Made by a program: the position numbers and the translations under genes. DNA of 64,000 nt from Caballeronia ptereochthonis (lineage in GTDB: Bacteria; Pseudomonadota; Gammaproteobacteria; Burkholderiales; Burkholderiaceae). Below are positions 17,551-25,594 of the stretch, one piece after another. Location: contig NZ_FCOB02000012.1 of NCBI RefSeq assembly GCF_001545075.1, positions 124,001-188,000 of the forward strand, given 5' to 3'. Each line of letters opens with the position of its first letter. The first letter of the stretch is position 1. Under the pieces are notes generated by a model. The model was not told where the DNA came from. It saw only the letters and a list, made by a program, of their open reading frames with translations, and ran no database searches.

Positions 17551-18402
17551 ATGTTCGTGGACTTTTCGAGCCGACCGCCTTCGTTGCAGTTCGACGGTCC
17601 CGCCAGCCATCTGGCGAACTACCGCCGCGTGTACGAAGGCACCGAGCGCCAGGTTGCCGACCCAAGCGGCGTTGATCCGCTTACCGCCTATCTCGCGACC
17701 TATGAGCGTTTGAATGCGCGTCATGTCGTGCTGAAGGCGCGCGATCTGACGAGCACCTTCGGCGTGAAGATTTCGAACGAGGATGTCGCCGCGTTCTGCC
17801 GCGCACACGGCGAGCGCTATATCGGCTTCGCGGGCGTCGATCCGCACAAGGGCGACGCCGCGGTCGCCGAATTCGAAGCCGCCGTGCGCGAGCTCGGTCT
17901 GCGCGGGTTGAACGTGCAGGGTTTCGAGCACAAGCTGAACATCGACGATCCCCTGTTGTTTCCGCTTTACGAGAAGTGCGTGGAGCTGGATGTGCCCGTC
18001 AACATCCATTGCGGCACCAACTTCTCGACGCATACCTCGATGATGTATGGCCATCCCGCAGCGCTGGATCGCGTGATGATGGCGCTGCCCGATCTGCGCG
18101 TGTGCGCCTCGCCGCCCGGCTGGCCGTGGGTGCAGGAACTGCTCGCGGTGGCATGGCGTCATCCGAACATATGGATCGGCACGCTCGCCGTGCGCCCGAA
18201 GCTGCTCGCGACCGCGCACTCCGGCTACGAGCCGTTGCTGCAATACGGCCGCACGGTGCTGAAAAAACGCATGATCTTCGGCTCGGCGTTTCCGATGATG
18301 CCGGTCGAAAAAGCACTCCGCGAATTCGACGCGCTCGACCTGCCGGATGCGGTCAGGGAAGACTGGCGCTGCAACAATGCGCTTGCTTTTCTTGGCATGT
18401 GA
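17551..18402 (+). CDS. Amidohydrolase-2 family protein with missing metal ligands
   Basis: A protein of 283 residues of the TIM-barrel metal-dependent hydrolase family (GLRGLNVQGFEHKLNIDDP, then VPVNIHCG with one of the core histidines). Two normally conserved features are absent. The N-terminal HxH is replaced by VDFSSRPP, and the late catalytic aspartate (usually in an FGSDxP-like motif) is replaced in IFGSAFPMMP. It may therefore bind metal differently or act without one. It ends the operon, 30 bp after the CoA ligase; the ATG at 17551 follows GGAG. The family also includes decarboxylases and lactonases, so the reaction stays open. Confidence 0.8.
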   Translation: MFVDFSSRPPSLQFDGPASHLANYRRVYEGTERQVADPSGVDPLTAYLATYERLNARHVVLKARDLTSTFGVKISNEDVAAFCRAHGERYIGFAGVDPHKGDAAVAEFEAAVRELGLRGLNVQGFEHKLNIDDPLLFPLYEKCVELDVPVNIHCGTNFSTHTSMMYGHPAALDRVMMALPDLRVCASPPGWPWVQELLAVAWRHPNIWIGTLAVRPKLLATAHSGYEPLLQYGRTVLKKRMIFGSAFPMMPVEKALREFDALDLPDAVREDWRCNNALAFLGM

Positions 18403-18522
18403 AGCCGGGGCCTTCTGCCCGCCCGCGCGCGCAATGCGCCGCAGGGCGCGCCGGACGGCGTGCACCTCGACGGAGCCTTCGCCATCGTCAGCCCGACATC
18501 GATTCTGACCGGCGAGCCCGGC

Positions 18523-19395
18523 CTACGTCCCGTCCCCGAGCAGCTCCCGCAGCGCATTGAGCGCGGCCGAGAAGTGGCCCTTGCGCCAGACGAGCAGCGT
18601 ATCCACCTGTCCCAGCTCGCCGATCGAATGCAGATCCACTTCACCCTCGAGCCGCGCCAGTTCCAGCACCGACCGCGGCGCCACCGCGACCCCCGCGCCC
18701 GCCGCCACGCACGCGACGATTGCGTGGTACGAACCCAGCTCCAGCACGCGCGCCGGCCGGATACCCTGCAGCTCGTACCAGCGCATCGCGTACGAGCGGT
18801 ACGCGCAGCCGCGCTCGAACGCCACCAGCGTGAGCCCCGCTGCATCGCGCGCGGTTGCCGCCGGATGCTGCCCGCGCGGCGTGAGCACCACCAGTTCCTC
18901 GTTGAACACCGGGACCGACTCGAACTGCTCGGCGGGGAGCACATCGGGCTCGATCGGCCGCGCGATCAACGCCGCGTCCAATTCGAACGTACGCACGTCA
19001 TCGATGAGCGCGCGTGTCACGCCCGTCGCCAGTTCGAGCGTCACCTGCGGCCAGCGCTGGTGGTAAGTCGCCAGCACGCGCGGCAGGCGGCTCGCGGCGG
19101 TGCTCTCCATCGTCCCGAGCCGCAGGCGACCCTGCGGACGATTCTCGCTGAGCGCGTGGCGTGCTTCATCAGCGAGAGCGAGCAGGCGTTCCGCATACGG
19201 CAGCAAGGTCTCGCCCGCCGGCGTCAGCACGAGGCGGCGGCCGTCGCGGATGAAGAGTTCCACGCCGAGCGTCTCCTCGAGCTGGCGGATGCGCGTCGTC
19301 ACATTGGACTGCACGCGGTTGAGCTTGGCCGCCGCCCGCGTCACGCCGTTCTCGCGGACGACAGCCCGGAAGATGGTCAATGCCGACAAGTCCAT
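18523..19395 (-). CDS. LysR-family transcriptional regulator
   Basis: A protein of 290 residues with an N-terminal LysR helix-turn-helix (TIFRAVVRENGVTRAAAKLN, then VQSNVTTRIRQLEETLG) and a substrate-binding-like effector domain. It is divergent from the MFS gene at 19492 across a 96-bp AT-rich region with AAGAT dyads, so it probably regulates that transporter. It is convergent with the amidohydrolase gene. Confidence 0.92.
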   Translation of the reverse strand: MDLSALTIFRAVVRENGVTRAAAKLNRVQSNVTTRIRQLEETLGVELFIRDGRRLVLTPAGETLLPYAERLLALADEARHALSENRPQGRLRLGTMESTAASRLPRVLATYHQRWPQVTLELATGVTRALIDDVRTFELDAALIARPIEPDVLPAEQFESVPVFNEELVVLTPRGQHPAATARDAAGLTLVAFERGCAYRSYAMRWYELQGIRPARVLELGSYHAIVACVAAGAGVAVAPRSVLELARLEGEVDLHSIGELGQVDTLLVWRKGHFSAALNALRELLGDGT

Positions 19396-19406
19396 GATCT
19401 CTAAAA

Positions 19407-19445
19407 AAGATTCAACGCATCTTCATTATTCATTTTTCAAGATGC
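19407..19445. promoter_or_regulatory. Clustered AAGAT dyads in the LysR/MFS divergent region
   Basis: AAGAT (19407-19411) pairs with ATCTT in GCATCTT (19417-19423), which also pairs exactly with AAGATGC (19439-19445). Overlapping dyads of this kind in a LysR divergent promoter fit recognition and activation sites. Confidence 0.45.
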
Positions 19446-19491
19446 TTCGGTCAAGCTAGGATCGCTTTATTGCTGCTTCGAACGTCGAATC

Positions 19492-20688
19492 ATGGCTACG
19501 CCCGCTCACGCTTCCTCACTGCCTGCCCATCACGCGCGAAATGCCGCGCTCGCGTGCGCCGTTGTGCTTGCGGTGGCGCTTGGCGTCGGGCGATTCGCGT
19601 TCACGCCGCTGCTGCCGCTGATGCTGAAAAGCGGCGCGCTGGATATCCGTCACGGCGGCTGGCTCGCGTCGGCCAATTACGCCGGATATCTGATCGGCGC
19701 GCTGTCATGCGCGGCGATCCGCCTCGATCACGCGCGCATGGTGCGTCTCGCGCTGGCGTCGACCATCGTGCTGACGCTCGCCATGGGACTCGTCGACATG
19801 TTCTGGCTGTGGGCCGCGATACGGTTCGCGGCGGGCGTCGTCAGCGCGTGGGCGTTCGTGTTCGCGTCGCAGTGGGGTTTGAGACGGCTCGCCGAACTCG
19901 ACGCACATGGTTTCGGCGGGGTGATCTACGCGGGACCCGGCGTTGGCATCGTGGCGACCGGCTTGCTGGGGGCGGCGGCCGCGGCGCTCGCCGTACCGGC
20001 GCCATGGGTGTGGATCGGATTCGCGGTCTGCTCCGGCGTGGCGGGAGCGATCGTATGGAAGACCTTCGCACATGAAACATCGGCTACGCGCGGCCGCGCT
20101 CGTGTGCCCGACAAGGTCGCGTTCGCATCGACACGTGCCGATGCGACAGGGCTTGTCGGCCTCTACAGCCTGGCGGGATTCGGCTACATCATCACGGCGA
20201 CGTTCTTGCCGGTCATCGCACGACAGGCGTTGCCGGGATCGCCGTGGCCCGACCTGTTCTGGCCGGCGTTCGGGCTGGCACTGATTGCGGGCGCACTGAT
20301 CGCCGCGCGGCTGCCGATGTCGTGGGACAACCGCCTGATGTTGGCCGCGTGCTACCTCATCCAGGCGTCGGGAATAGCGCTGGGCATCGTATTGCCGACC
20401 GCGCTCGGCTTCGGGCTCGGCAGCCTGCTGCTAGGCCTGCCGTTCACCGCCATCACCCTGTTTGCCATGCGGGAGGCGCGCCGGTTGCGCGGCGACGCCG
20501 CCGCCGGCCTGATGGGCTACGCAACGGGAGCATACGGATTGGGACAGATCGTCGGGCCGCTGGTCGCGGCGCCGATTGCCGAGCACACAGGGTCATTCTC
20601 CATCGCGCTATGGATCGCGGCGGCGGCACTGGGACTGGGTGCGGCGGGACTGGCCTGCCTTGGCATGCGCAGCGCGGCCAACTCCTAA
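19492..20688 (+). CDS. MFS transporter, YbfB/YjiJ family
   Basis: An inner-membrane protein of 398 residues with 12 predicted membrane segments. The N-terminal signature LGVGRFAFTPLLPLMLKSG is characteristic of the YbfB/YjiJ (arabinose-efflux-like) family, whose substrates are mostly unknown. It is divergent from the LysR regulator, a common arrangement for small efflux pairs. Confidence 0.88.
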   Translation: MATPAHASSLPAHHARNAALACAVVLAVALGVGRFAFTPLLPLMLKSGALDIRHGGWLASANYAGYLIGALSCAAIRLDHARMVRLALASTIVLTLAMGLVDMFWLWAAIRFAAGVVSAWAFVFASQWGLRRLAELDAHGFGGVIYAGPGVGIVATGLLGAAAAALAVPAPWVWIGFAVCSGVAGAIVWKTFAHETSATRGRARVPDKVAFASTRADATGLVGLYSLAGFGYIITATFLPVIARQALPGSPWPDLFWPAFGLALIAGALIAARLPMSWDNRLMLAACYLIQASGIALGIVLPTALGFGLGSLLLGLPFTAITLFAMREARRLRGDAAAGLMGYATGAYGLGQIVGPLVAAPIAEHTGSFSIALWIAAAALGLGAAGLACLGMRSAANS

Positions 20689-20834
20689 GTCAGTTCGGCG
20701 CAGCTATCGTTCACACGTCTCGCCAGCGTTCACGCGCCGCTTGGTCCATGGCGGCGGCGCTTCAAGAATCGCCTCCGGTTGGCGCTCATCCCACCCAGCG
20801 TGGCATCGGCTACTGCTTCATATCATCCGAGGAT

Positions 20835-21629
20835 TCACGCGGCGTAACGCGCGGCCGGTGTGCTGGTCGACAGCTCCGGCGCCATCGCCTGGCGTGCGGC
20901 TTCATAGGCGTCCCACTTCGCGCCGTCGTGCAGCGACGGAATCGTCACGAGCTCGTCGCGGTCGAAGCCGACGAGCGCCGCATCGACCATGTCGCCCGCA
21001 GACATCACGATCGACTTGTCGAGGTTTTCGAGCGGCAGGCCGCCGGTTTCCCAGAAGTCGGTGGCCGTGGCGCCGGGCAGCACGGCCTGAATGCGCACGC
21101 CCTTGCCCGATAGTTCGCGATGCAACGACTGGCTGAACGCAAGCACGAACGCCTTGGTGCCGCCATACACGCCATTGAGAATCTCCGGCGCGATACTCAC
21201 GATAGACGCGATATTGATCACCGCGCCCCTGCCGCGCGCGACGAAGCCCGGCACGGCCGCATAGGCGAGCCGCGTGAGCGCGGTCACGTTGAGTTCGATC
21301 ATGCGCGTCATCGCGTCGACGTCGCTGTCCAGCAAGGGCGTGTGCGTGCCGATTCCCGCGTTGTTCACGAGCAGCGTGATGCTCGCGTCTTCCCGGAGCT
21401 TCGCCTCGACGGCGGCGAGCGCCGCGCGGTCGTTCAGGTCGGCGTCGAGAATTTCGACGCTGCGGCGCGTCTCGTTGGTGATGCGCTCGGCGAGCGTCGC
21501 CAGGCGATCGCGACTGCGCGCGACGAGAATGAGGTCGTAGCCGCGTCGCGCGAGCCGCTCCGCATAGACCGCGCCGATGCCGGAAGATGCGCCCGTGACG
21601 AGCGCCGTGCCAAGGTGTTCCTGCGTCAT
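20835..21629 (-). CDS. Short-chain dehydrogenase/reductase
   Basis: A classical SDR of 264 residues: TGASSGIG cofactor motif (12-19), NNAG (89-92), and catalytic Tyr155 and Lys159 in VYGGTKA. The basic residue in the VARSR segment suggests NADP preference. It is close to the DltE/YqjQ type of uncharacterised oxidoreductases. The gene is divergent from a GlxA-type regulator, which probably controls it. Confidence 0.9.
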   Translation of the reverse strand: MTQEHLGTALVTGASSGIGAVYAERLARRGYDLILVARSRDRLATLAERITNETRRSVEILDADLNDRAALAAVEAKLREDASITLLVNNAGIGTHTPLLDSDVDAMTRMIELNVTALTRLAYAAVPGFVARGRGAVINIASIVSIAPEILNGVYGGTKAFVLAFSQSLHRELSGKGVRIQAVLPGATATDFWETGGLPLENLDKSIVMSAGDMVDAALVGFDRDELVTIPSLHDGAKWDAYEAARQAMAPELSTSTPAARYAA

Positions 21630-21684
21630 GATTTCACTCCGTTCGGAAACAGATGGTTGATTGCGTGAGTGAATTCTGGTCCGG

Positions 21685-21701
21685 TTTGACCGTGGCTCAA
21701 A
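21685..21701. promoter_or_regulatory. Inverted repeat TTTGA-N7-TCAAA between SDR and GlxA-type regulator
   Basis: A perfect 5-bp dyad with a 7-bp spacer. It lies 56 bp upstream of the SDR start and 65 bp upstream of the regulator start, so it could be the regulator's operator. Confidence 0.35.
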
Positions 21702-21765
21702 TGACGTATATGGTAGTCTTTCATGACACGAGGAAGTTTACGGACATCGGCGGCGGAGGAACGGC

Positions 21766-22713
21766 ATGCACCGCATCGGATATTTGTTGAGCGACGGCTT
21801 TCAGATCATGGCGCTCGCGTCGCAATCGGTGTTCGAGTTCGCGAACGACGCCGCGGGCGAAGCGTTCTACGGCATCGAAAACTATTCGATGGCGGGTGGC
21901 GAGGTGCGCTCGTCGCTCGGCATGAAGCTCGATACGCGGGCCGTCAGCGCGCGCACCGCGATGGACACGTGGATTGCCGCGGGCGTCAACGCGCCGCTCA
22001 CCGCGCGGCCGCCGGCCGCGCTGCTTGCATTTCTGCGTCGCGCGAGCACGCGCTCGCGGCGCATCGCGGGAATCTGCACGGGCGGTTTCGTGCTGGCCGA
22101 GGCGGGCCTGCTCGCGAACCGGCGCGCGACCATGCATTGGGCGTACGCGCGTGACTTGCAACGGCTCTTCCCGGATGTGCGCGTCGAGGAAGACCGCATC
22201 TATATCGTCGATGGTCCGGTCTGGACGTCGGCGGGCATGACGGCCGGTCTCGATCTCGCGCTCGCCATGGTCGAGAAGGATCTCGGCGCGGACGTGGCGC
22301 GCTCCGTGGCCCACAAGCTCGTGATGCATCAGCGGCGCGCGGGCGGCCAGTCGCAGCATTCGGAGATGCTCGATCTCGCGCCGAAATCGGATCGCATCCA
22401 GAACGCGTTGAACTATGCGCGCAAGAATCTGAACCGGCCGCTGACGGTCGAGGAGCTCGCGGGCGAAGCGCATCTGAGCCCGCGGCAGTTCAGCCGCGTA
22501 TTCACGCAGGAGACGGGGCAATCGCCGGCGAAGGCCATCGAGGGATTGCGGCTGGAGGCGGCGCGCCTCATGATCGAAAAAAGCCGCCACTCGCTGGAGA
22601 CCATCGCGCGCGAGACGGGCTTCAGGGACCGCCGTCATATGCGCGAGGCATTCATGCGCGGCTTCGGCTTGCCGCCGCAGGAAGTGCGGCGCGAGGCGCG
22701 TGCGCAGGTCTGA
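21766..22713 (+). CDS. GlxA-family AraC-type transcriptional regulator
   Basis: A protein of 315 residues with two parts. The N-terminal DJ-1/PfpI-like domain (about 1-190) has the nucleophile-elbow cysteine in GICTGGFVLAEAG (Cys104). The C-terminal AraC double helix-turn-helix (about 210-310) reads PLTVEELAGEAHLSPRQFSR, then SLETIARETGFRDRRHMREA. Such proteins regulate amine, arginine or aldehyde metabolism. It is divergent from the SDR gene. Confidence 0.92.
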   Translation: MHRIGYLLSDGFQIMALASQSVFEFANDAAGEAFYGIENYSMAGGEVRSSLGMKLDTRAVSARTAMDTWIAAGVNAPLTARPPAALLAFLRRASTRSRRIAGICTGGFVLAEAGLLANRRATMHWAYARDLQRLFPDVRVEEDRIYIVDGPVWTSAGMTAGLDLALAMVEKDLGADVARSVAHKLVMHQRRAGGQSQHSEMLDLAPKSDRIQNALNYARKNLNRPLTVEELAGEAHLSPRQFSRVFTQETGQSPAKAIEGLRLEAARLMIEKSRHSLETIARETGFRDRRHMREAFMRGFGLPPQEVRREARAQV

Positions 22714-22782
22714 TGGCTGACAGGAATCTGGCGTCACGCGGCTGATACGCTACGCATTCGCCACGCATAACGAGGACATACC

Positions 22783-24015
22783 GTGTTGAAGATCGAGCCG
22801 GACCGCTTGCTGAACGACCTCAAACGACTGCGCAGCTTCGGCGCGACCGGGACCGGCGTCGTGCGCCTGTCGCTTTCGCCGGCCGACATGGACGCGCGCC
22901 GCTGGCTCGCGCAGCGCATGAGCGAGGCCGGATTGTCGGCATCGATCGACGGTGTCGGCACCGTGTTCGGGCGCTCGCGCAACGACGGCCCCGCGCTCCT
23001 GATCGGCTCGCACACCGATACGCAACCGACCGGCGGCTGGCTCGACGGCGCGCTGGGCGTGATCTACGGCCTGGAAATCGCTCGCGCGCTCGCCGAGTGC
23101 GGCGAGACGCGCCATCTCGCGGTGGACGTCGCGTCGTGGATCGACGAAGAGGGCGCGTTCTCGGGCTTTCTCGGCAGCCGCAGTTTCGTCGGCGAATCCG
23201 TCGACGCTGCGATTCGCAGCGCGCGCAACCGCGAGGGCGTTCTGCTCGGCGACGCGCTCGAACAGGCCGGGCTCGCCGCCGCGCCGCGCGTGCGCCTCGA
23301 CAAGACGCGTCACAAGGCATACATGGAGCCGCACATCGAGCAGGGCGGGCGGCTGGAAGCGCACGGCAAGTCGATCGGCGTGGTGACGACGATCGTCGGC
23401 ATACGCGAGCTCAGGCTGCGCTTCACCGGGCAGCGCAATCATGCGGGCACGACGCCGATGTCGATCCGCCGCGATGCGGGCGCGGCGCTCGTCGCGTTCA
23501 TCGCGCGCATGAACGAAGCGTTCAGCCAACTCGCCGATGCCGATACCGTGTGGACGGTGGGGCGCATCGAGCTCGATCCGGGCTCGTTCAGCGTGGTGCC
23601 CGGTTCGGCCGACATGTGCCTGCAGTTCCGCGATGCCGGCGCGGAGCGCTTGCGCGCGATGGAAGCCGCACTCGCCGCGCTGATCCGCGACTTCAACGCG
23701 CAGGAAAAAGTGAGCGTCGCAATGCTCGATGGCGAGCCTCCCGAAGAACCGGTGACGATGGACGCCGCGCTTCAGGCGCATCTGGCGAGCGCCGCCGATG
23801 CGCTCGCGCCGGGACAATGGGAGCGCATGCCGAGCGGCGCGTCGCACGATGCGCAGGTCATCGCGCATCATGTGCCGGCGTGCATGCTGTTCGTCCCGAG
23901 CATCGGAGGGGTCAGTCATGACTTCATCGAGGATACGGCCGAGGCGCACATCGTGCTGGGCTGCGAAGTGGCGGCGAATGCGGCGGCGCGAATTCTGGAG
24001 GCCATGCGGAAGTAG
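22783..24015 (+). CDS. M20-family Zn-dependent amidase (hydantoinase/carbamoylase type)
   Basis: A protein of 410 residues of the N-carbamoyl-L-amino-acid hydrolase/allantoate amidohydrolase group. Metal ligands are visible: His77 in GSHTDTQ, Asp88 in GGWLDGA, Glu122-Glu123 in DEEGAFSG, His184 in EPHIEQGG and a late His in SGASHDAQVIAH. It hydrolyses an N-carbamoyl or ureido amide to release ammonia and CO2 or an amino acid. The start is a GTG at 22783 with GAGGA about 7 bp upstream. An amidohydrolase gene follows 46 bp later, possibly acting on the same compound. Confidence 0.9.
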   Translation: MLKIEPDRLLNDLKRLRSFGATGTGVVRLSLSPADMDARRWLAQRMSEAGLSASIDGVGTVFGRSRNDGPALLIGSHTDTQPTGGWLDGALGVIYGLEIARALAECGETRHLAVDVASWIDEEGAFSGFLGSRSFVGESVDAAIRSARNREGVLLGDALEQAGLAAAPRVRLDKTRHKAYMEPHIEQGGRLEAHGKSIGVVTTIVGIRELRLRFTGQRNHAGTTPMSIRRDAGAALVAFIARMNEAFSQLADADTVWTVGRIELDPGSFSVVPGSADMCLQFRDAGAERLRAMEAALAALIRDFNAQEKVSVAMLDGEPPEEPVTMDAALQAHLASAADALAPGQWERMPSGASHDAQVIAHHVPACMLFVPSIGGVSHDFIEDTAEAHIVLGCEVAANAAARILEAMRK

Positions 24016-24061
24016 CGTATGCGGCGCGCGGCGCGTGCGGTCTCTCAAAGGCGGTGCGATC

Positions 24062-24970
24062 ATGAACGACAAGCTTGCAATCATCGATTGTCATCAGCAT
24101 TTCTACGACGCCACGCGCCTGCGCTATCCCGTGTTCGAGGAACGCAGCGCGGGCTTCGAAGCGCTCGTCGGCGATTACGCGGCGATGCCGCGCGTCTATC
24201 TTCCCGAGGACTACGCACGCGATACGCAAGGCTTCGACATCGTCGGAACGCTCTGGGCCGAATTCATCTCCAGTGATCCGTCGAGCGAAGTGCGATGGGC
24301 GAGCGAAATGCTCGATTCGACCGCGCACGCCGCCGGCATGATCGCGGTGATCGATTTCGCGGCGCCCGATGTGGAGCGCACGCTCGATGCTTACGCGTCG
24401 GTGGAACGCATACGCTGCGTGCGTCAGCACATGGCCTGGCATCCGTCGAATCCCTCACTGCGCTTCGCGCCCCGGCCCGATCTCATGACCGGTGCGCAAT
24501 GGCTTCGAGGCATCGCCTTGCTGCGCGGCCGCCGTCTTGTCTGCGAAATCGAGGTATTCGGCTCCCAGTTGCGCGATCTCACGCACGTCGTGCGAGCGAA
24601 TCCGGAGATCCAATTCGTGCTGCCAGTGATGGGCTGGCCGCTCGACGTGTCGCGCGAGGGCAGGGCGGCATGGAAAAGCGATCTCGCCGCGCTTGCCGGA
24701 TGTCCGAACGTCGCGATCAAGATCTTCGGGCTCGAATGCATCTTCGGCATTCACTGGACGCTCGACGAGACGCGGCCATGGATGCTCGATGCGATCGAAT
24801 GCTTCGGACCCGCCCGCAGCATGTTCGCGAGCCACATGCCGATAGCGAGCCTTGCCTGCGGTTTTCAGCAGCTTTACGATGCGTATCTGCAAACCATTGA
24901 AGGGTTCGCGCTCGACGAGAAGCGACAGATGCTGCACGATACGGCCATGACGATCTATCGGCTCGCTTGA
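24062..24970 (+). CDS. Amidohydrolase family protein (fuconolactonase-like)
   Basis: A TIM-barrel metal-dependent hydrolase of 302 residues. The N-terminal metal motif is intact (IIDCHQHFYD). The late barrel position that often carries Asp or Asn (FxSDxP-like) reads MFASHMPIAS, with histidine. It resembles the L-fuconolactonase/2-pyrone-4,6-dicarboxylate lactonase group, so lactone hydrolysis is likely. The start ATG 24062 follows AAAGGCGG. It is probably co-transcribed with the M20 amidase. Confidence 0.82.
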   Translation: MNDKLAIIDCHQHFYDATRLRYPVFEERSAGFEALVGDYAAMPRVYLPEDYARDTQGFDIVGTLWAEFISSDPSSEVRWASEMLDSTAHAAGMIAVIDFAAPDVERTLDAYASVERIRCVRQHMAWHPSNPSLRFAPRPDLMTGAQWLRGIALLRGRRLVCEIEVFGSQLRDLTHVVRANPEIQFVLPVMGWPLDVSREGRAAWKSDLAALAGCPNVAIKIFGLECIFGIHWTLDETRPWMLDAIECFGPARSMFASHMPIASLACGFQQLYDAYLQTIEGFALDEKRQMLHDTAMTIYRLA

Positions 24971-24974
24971 CCGA

Positions 24975-25013
24975 CCTGAGCGGGCCTGAGCGGGCCTGAG
25001 CGGGCCGCGCTCA
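24975..25013. repeat. Three tandem 10-bp repeats ending in a hairpin
   Basis: Three exact copies of CCTGAGCGGG (24975-25004). The last overlaps the hairpin TGAGCG-GGCCG-CGCTCA (24997-25013). It sits between two convergent genes and reaches the stop codon of the alpha/beta hydrolase gene, so it could slow transcription from both sides. Confidence 0.6.
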
Positions 25014-25574
25014 GTCGATCGCCGCAATGAGCCGCTCTGCTTCGCGCCATTCGCCGAATCCTGAAGCCGGATTCATATGCCCGACTTCGCCGAGATCATG
25101 GAGCCGCGCCCCCCAGTCGCGCGCCATGTCGGCCACGCGCTCGAAGCGGGCGAGCGGATCGTTGCGGCTTGCCGCGACCACGCACGGAAACGGCAGACGC
25201 TCGCGCGGCGTGGGAAGCCATCCGTGCAGCCGAAGCTCATCGAGCGTCGGGTAGCCCTCGGGCAAGGGCGCGTCGAAATCGGGTGGCGTGACGAGGAGCG
25301 CGCCACGTATTTTCCGGCGTTGCCGCAGCGCCCAGTGCGCGGTGATCATCACACCGGCGCTGTGTGCGACCAGCACGACCGGCCCTTCGATTTGCGCGAG
25401 TTCCGCATCGAGCGCCGCCACTCGCGCGGCGCGATCCAGCTTGTCGCGTTGCAATGGCGGAACGGTGCGTACGTTCGCATGCGTCTCGGCGAAGTGCGTC
25501 TGCCAGTGGTCCTCGACGTGATCGCGAAGACCAGGAACCATGAGAATCGCCGCTTCATGGAATGTTGCATTCAT
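25011..25574 (-). CDS. Small alpha/beta hydrolase, RBBP9/YdeN family
   Basis: A serine hydrolase of 187 residues. Catalytic triad candidates are Ser72 in VAHSAG, Asp139 in ASRNDPLA and His166 in EVGHMNP. The family (RBBP9, YdeN) consists of short esterase/lipase-like proteins of uncertain substrate. The start is the ATG at 25574; AGAGG lies about 11 bp upstream. It is the last gene of a leftward group that starts further right with MFS, BKACE and dioxygenase genes. Confidence 0.85.
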   Translation of the reverse strand: MNATFHEAAILMVPGLRDHVEDHWQTHFAETHANVRTVPPLQRDKLDRAARVAALDAELAQIEGPVVLVAHSAGVMITAHWALRQRRKIRGALLVTPPDFDAPLPEGYPTLDELRLHGWLPTPRERLPFPCVVAASRNDPLARFERVADMARDWGARLHDLGEVGHMNPASGFGEWREAERLIAAID

Positions 25575-25594
25575 TCGATGGATATCCTCTCGAA

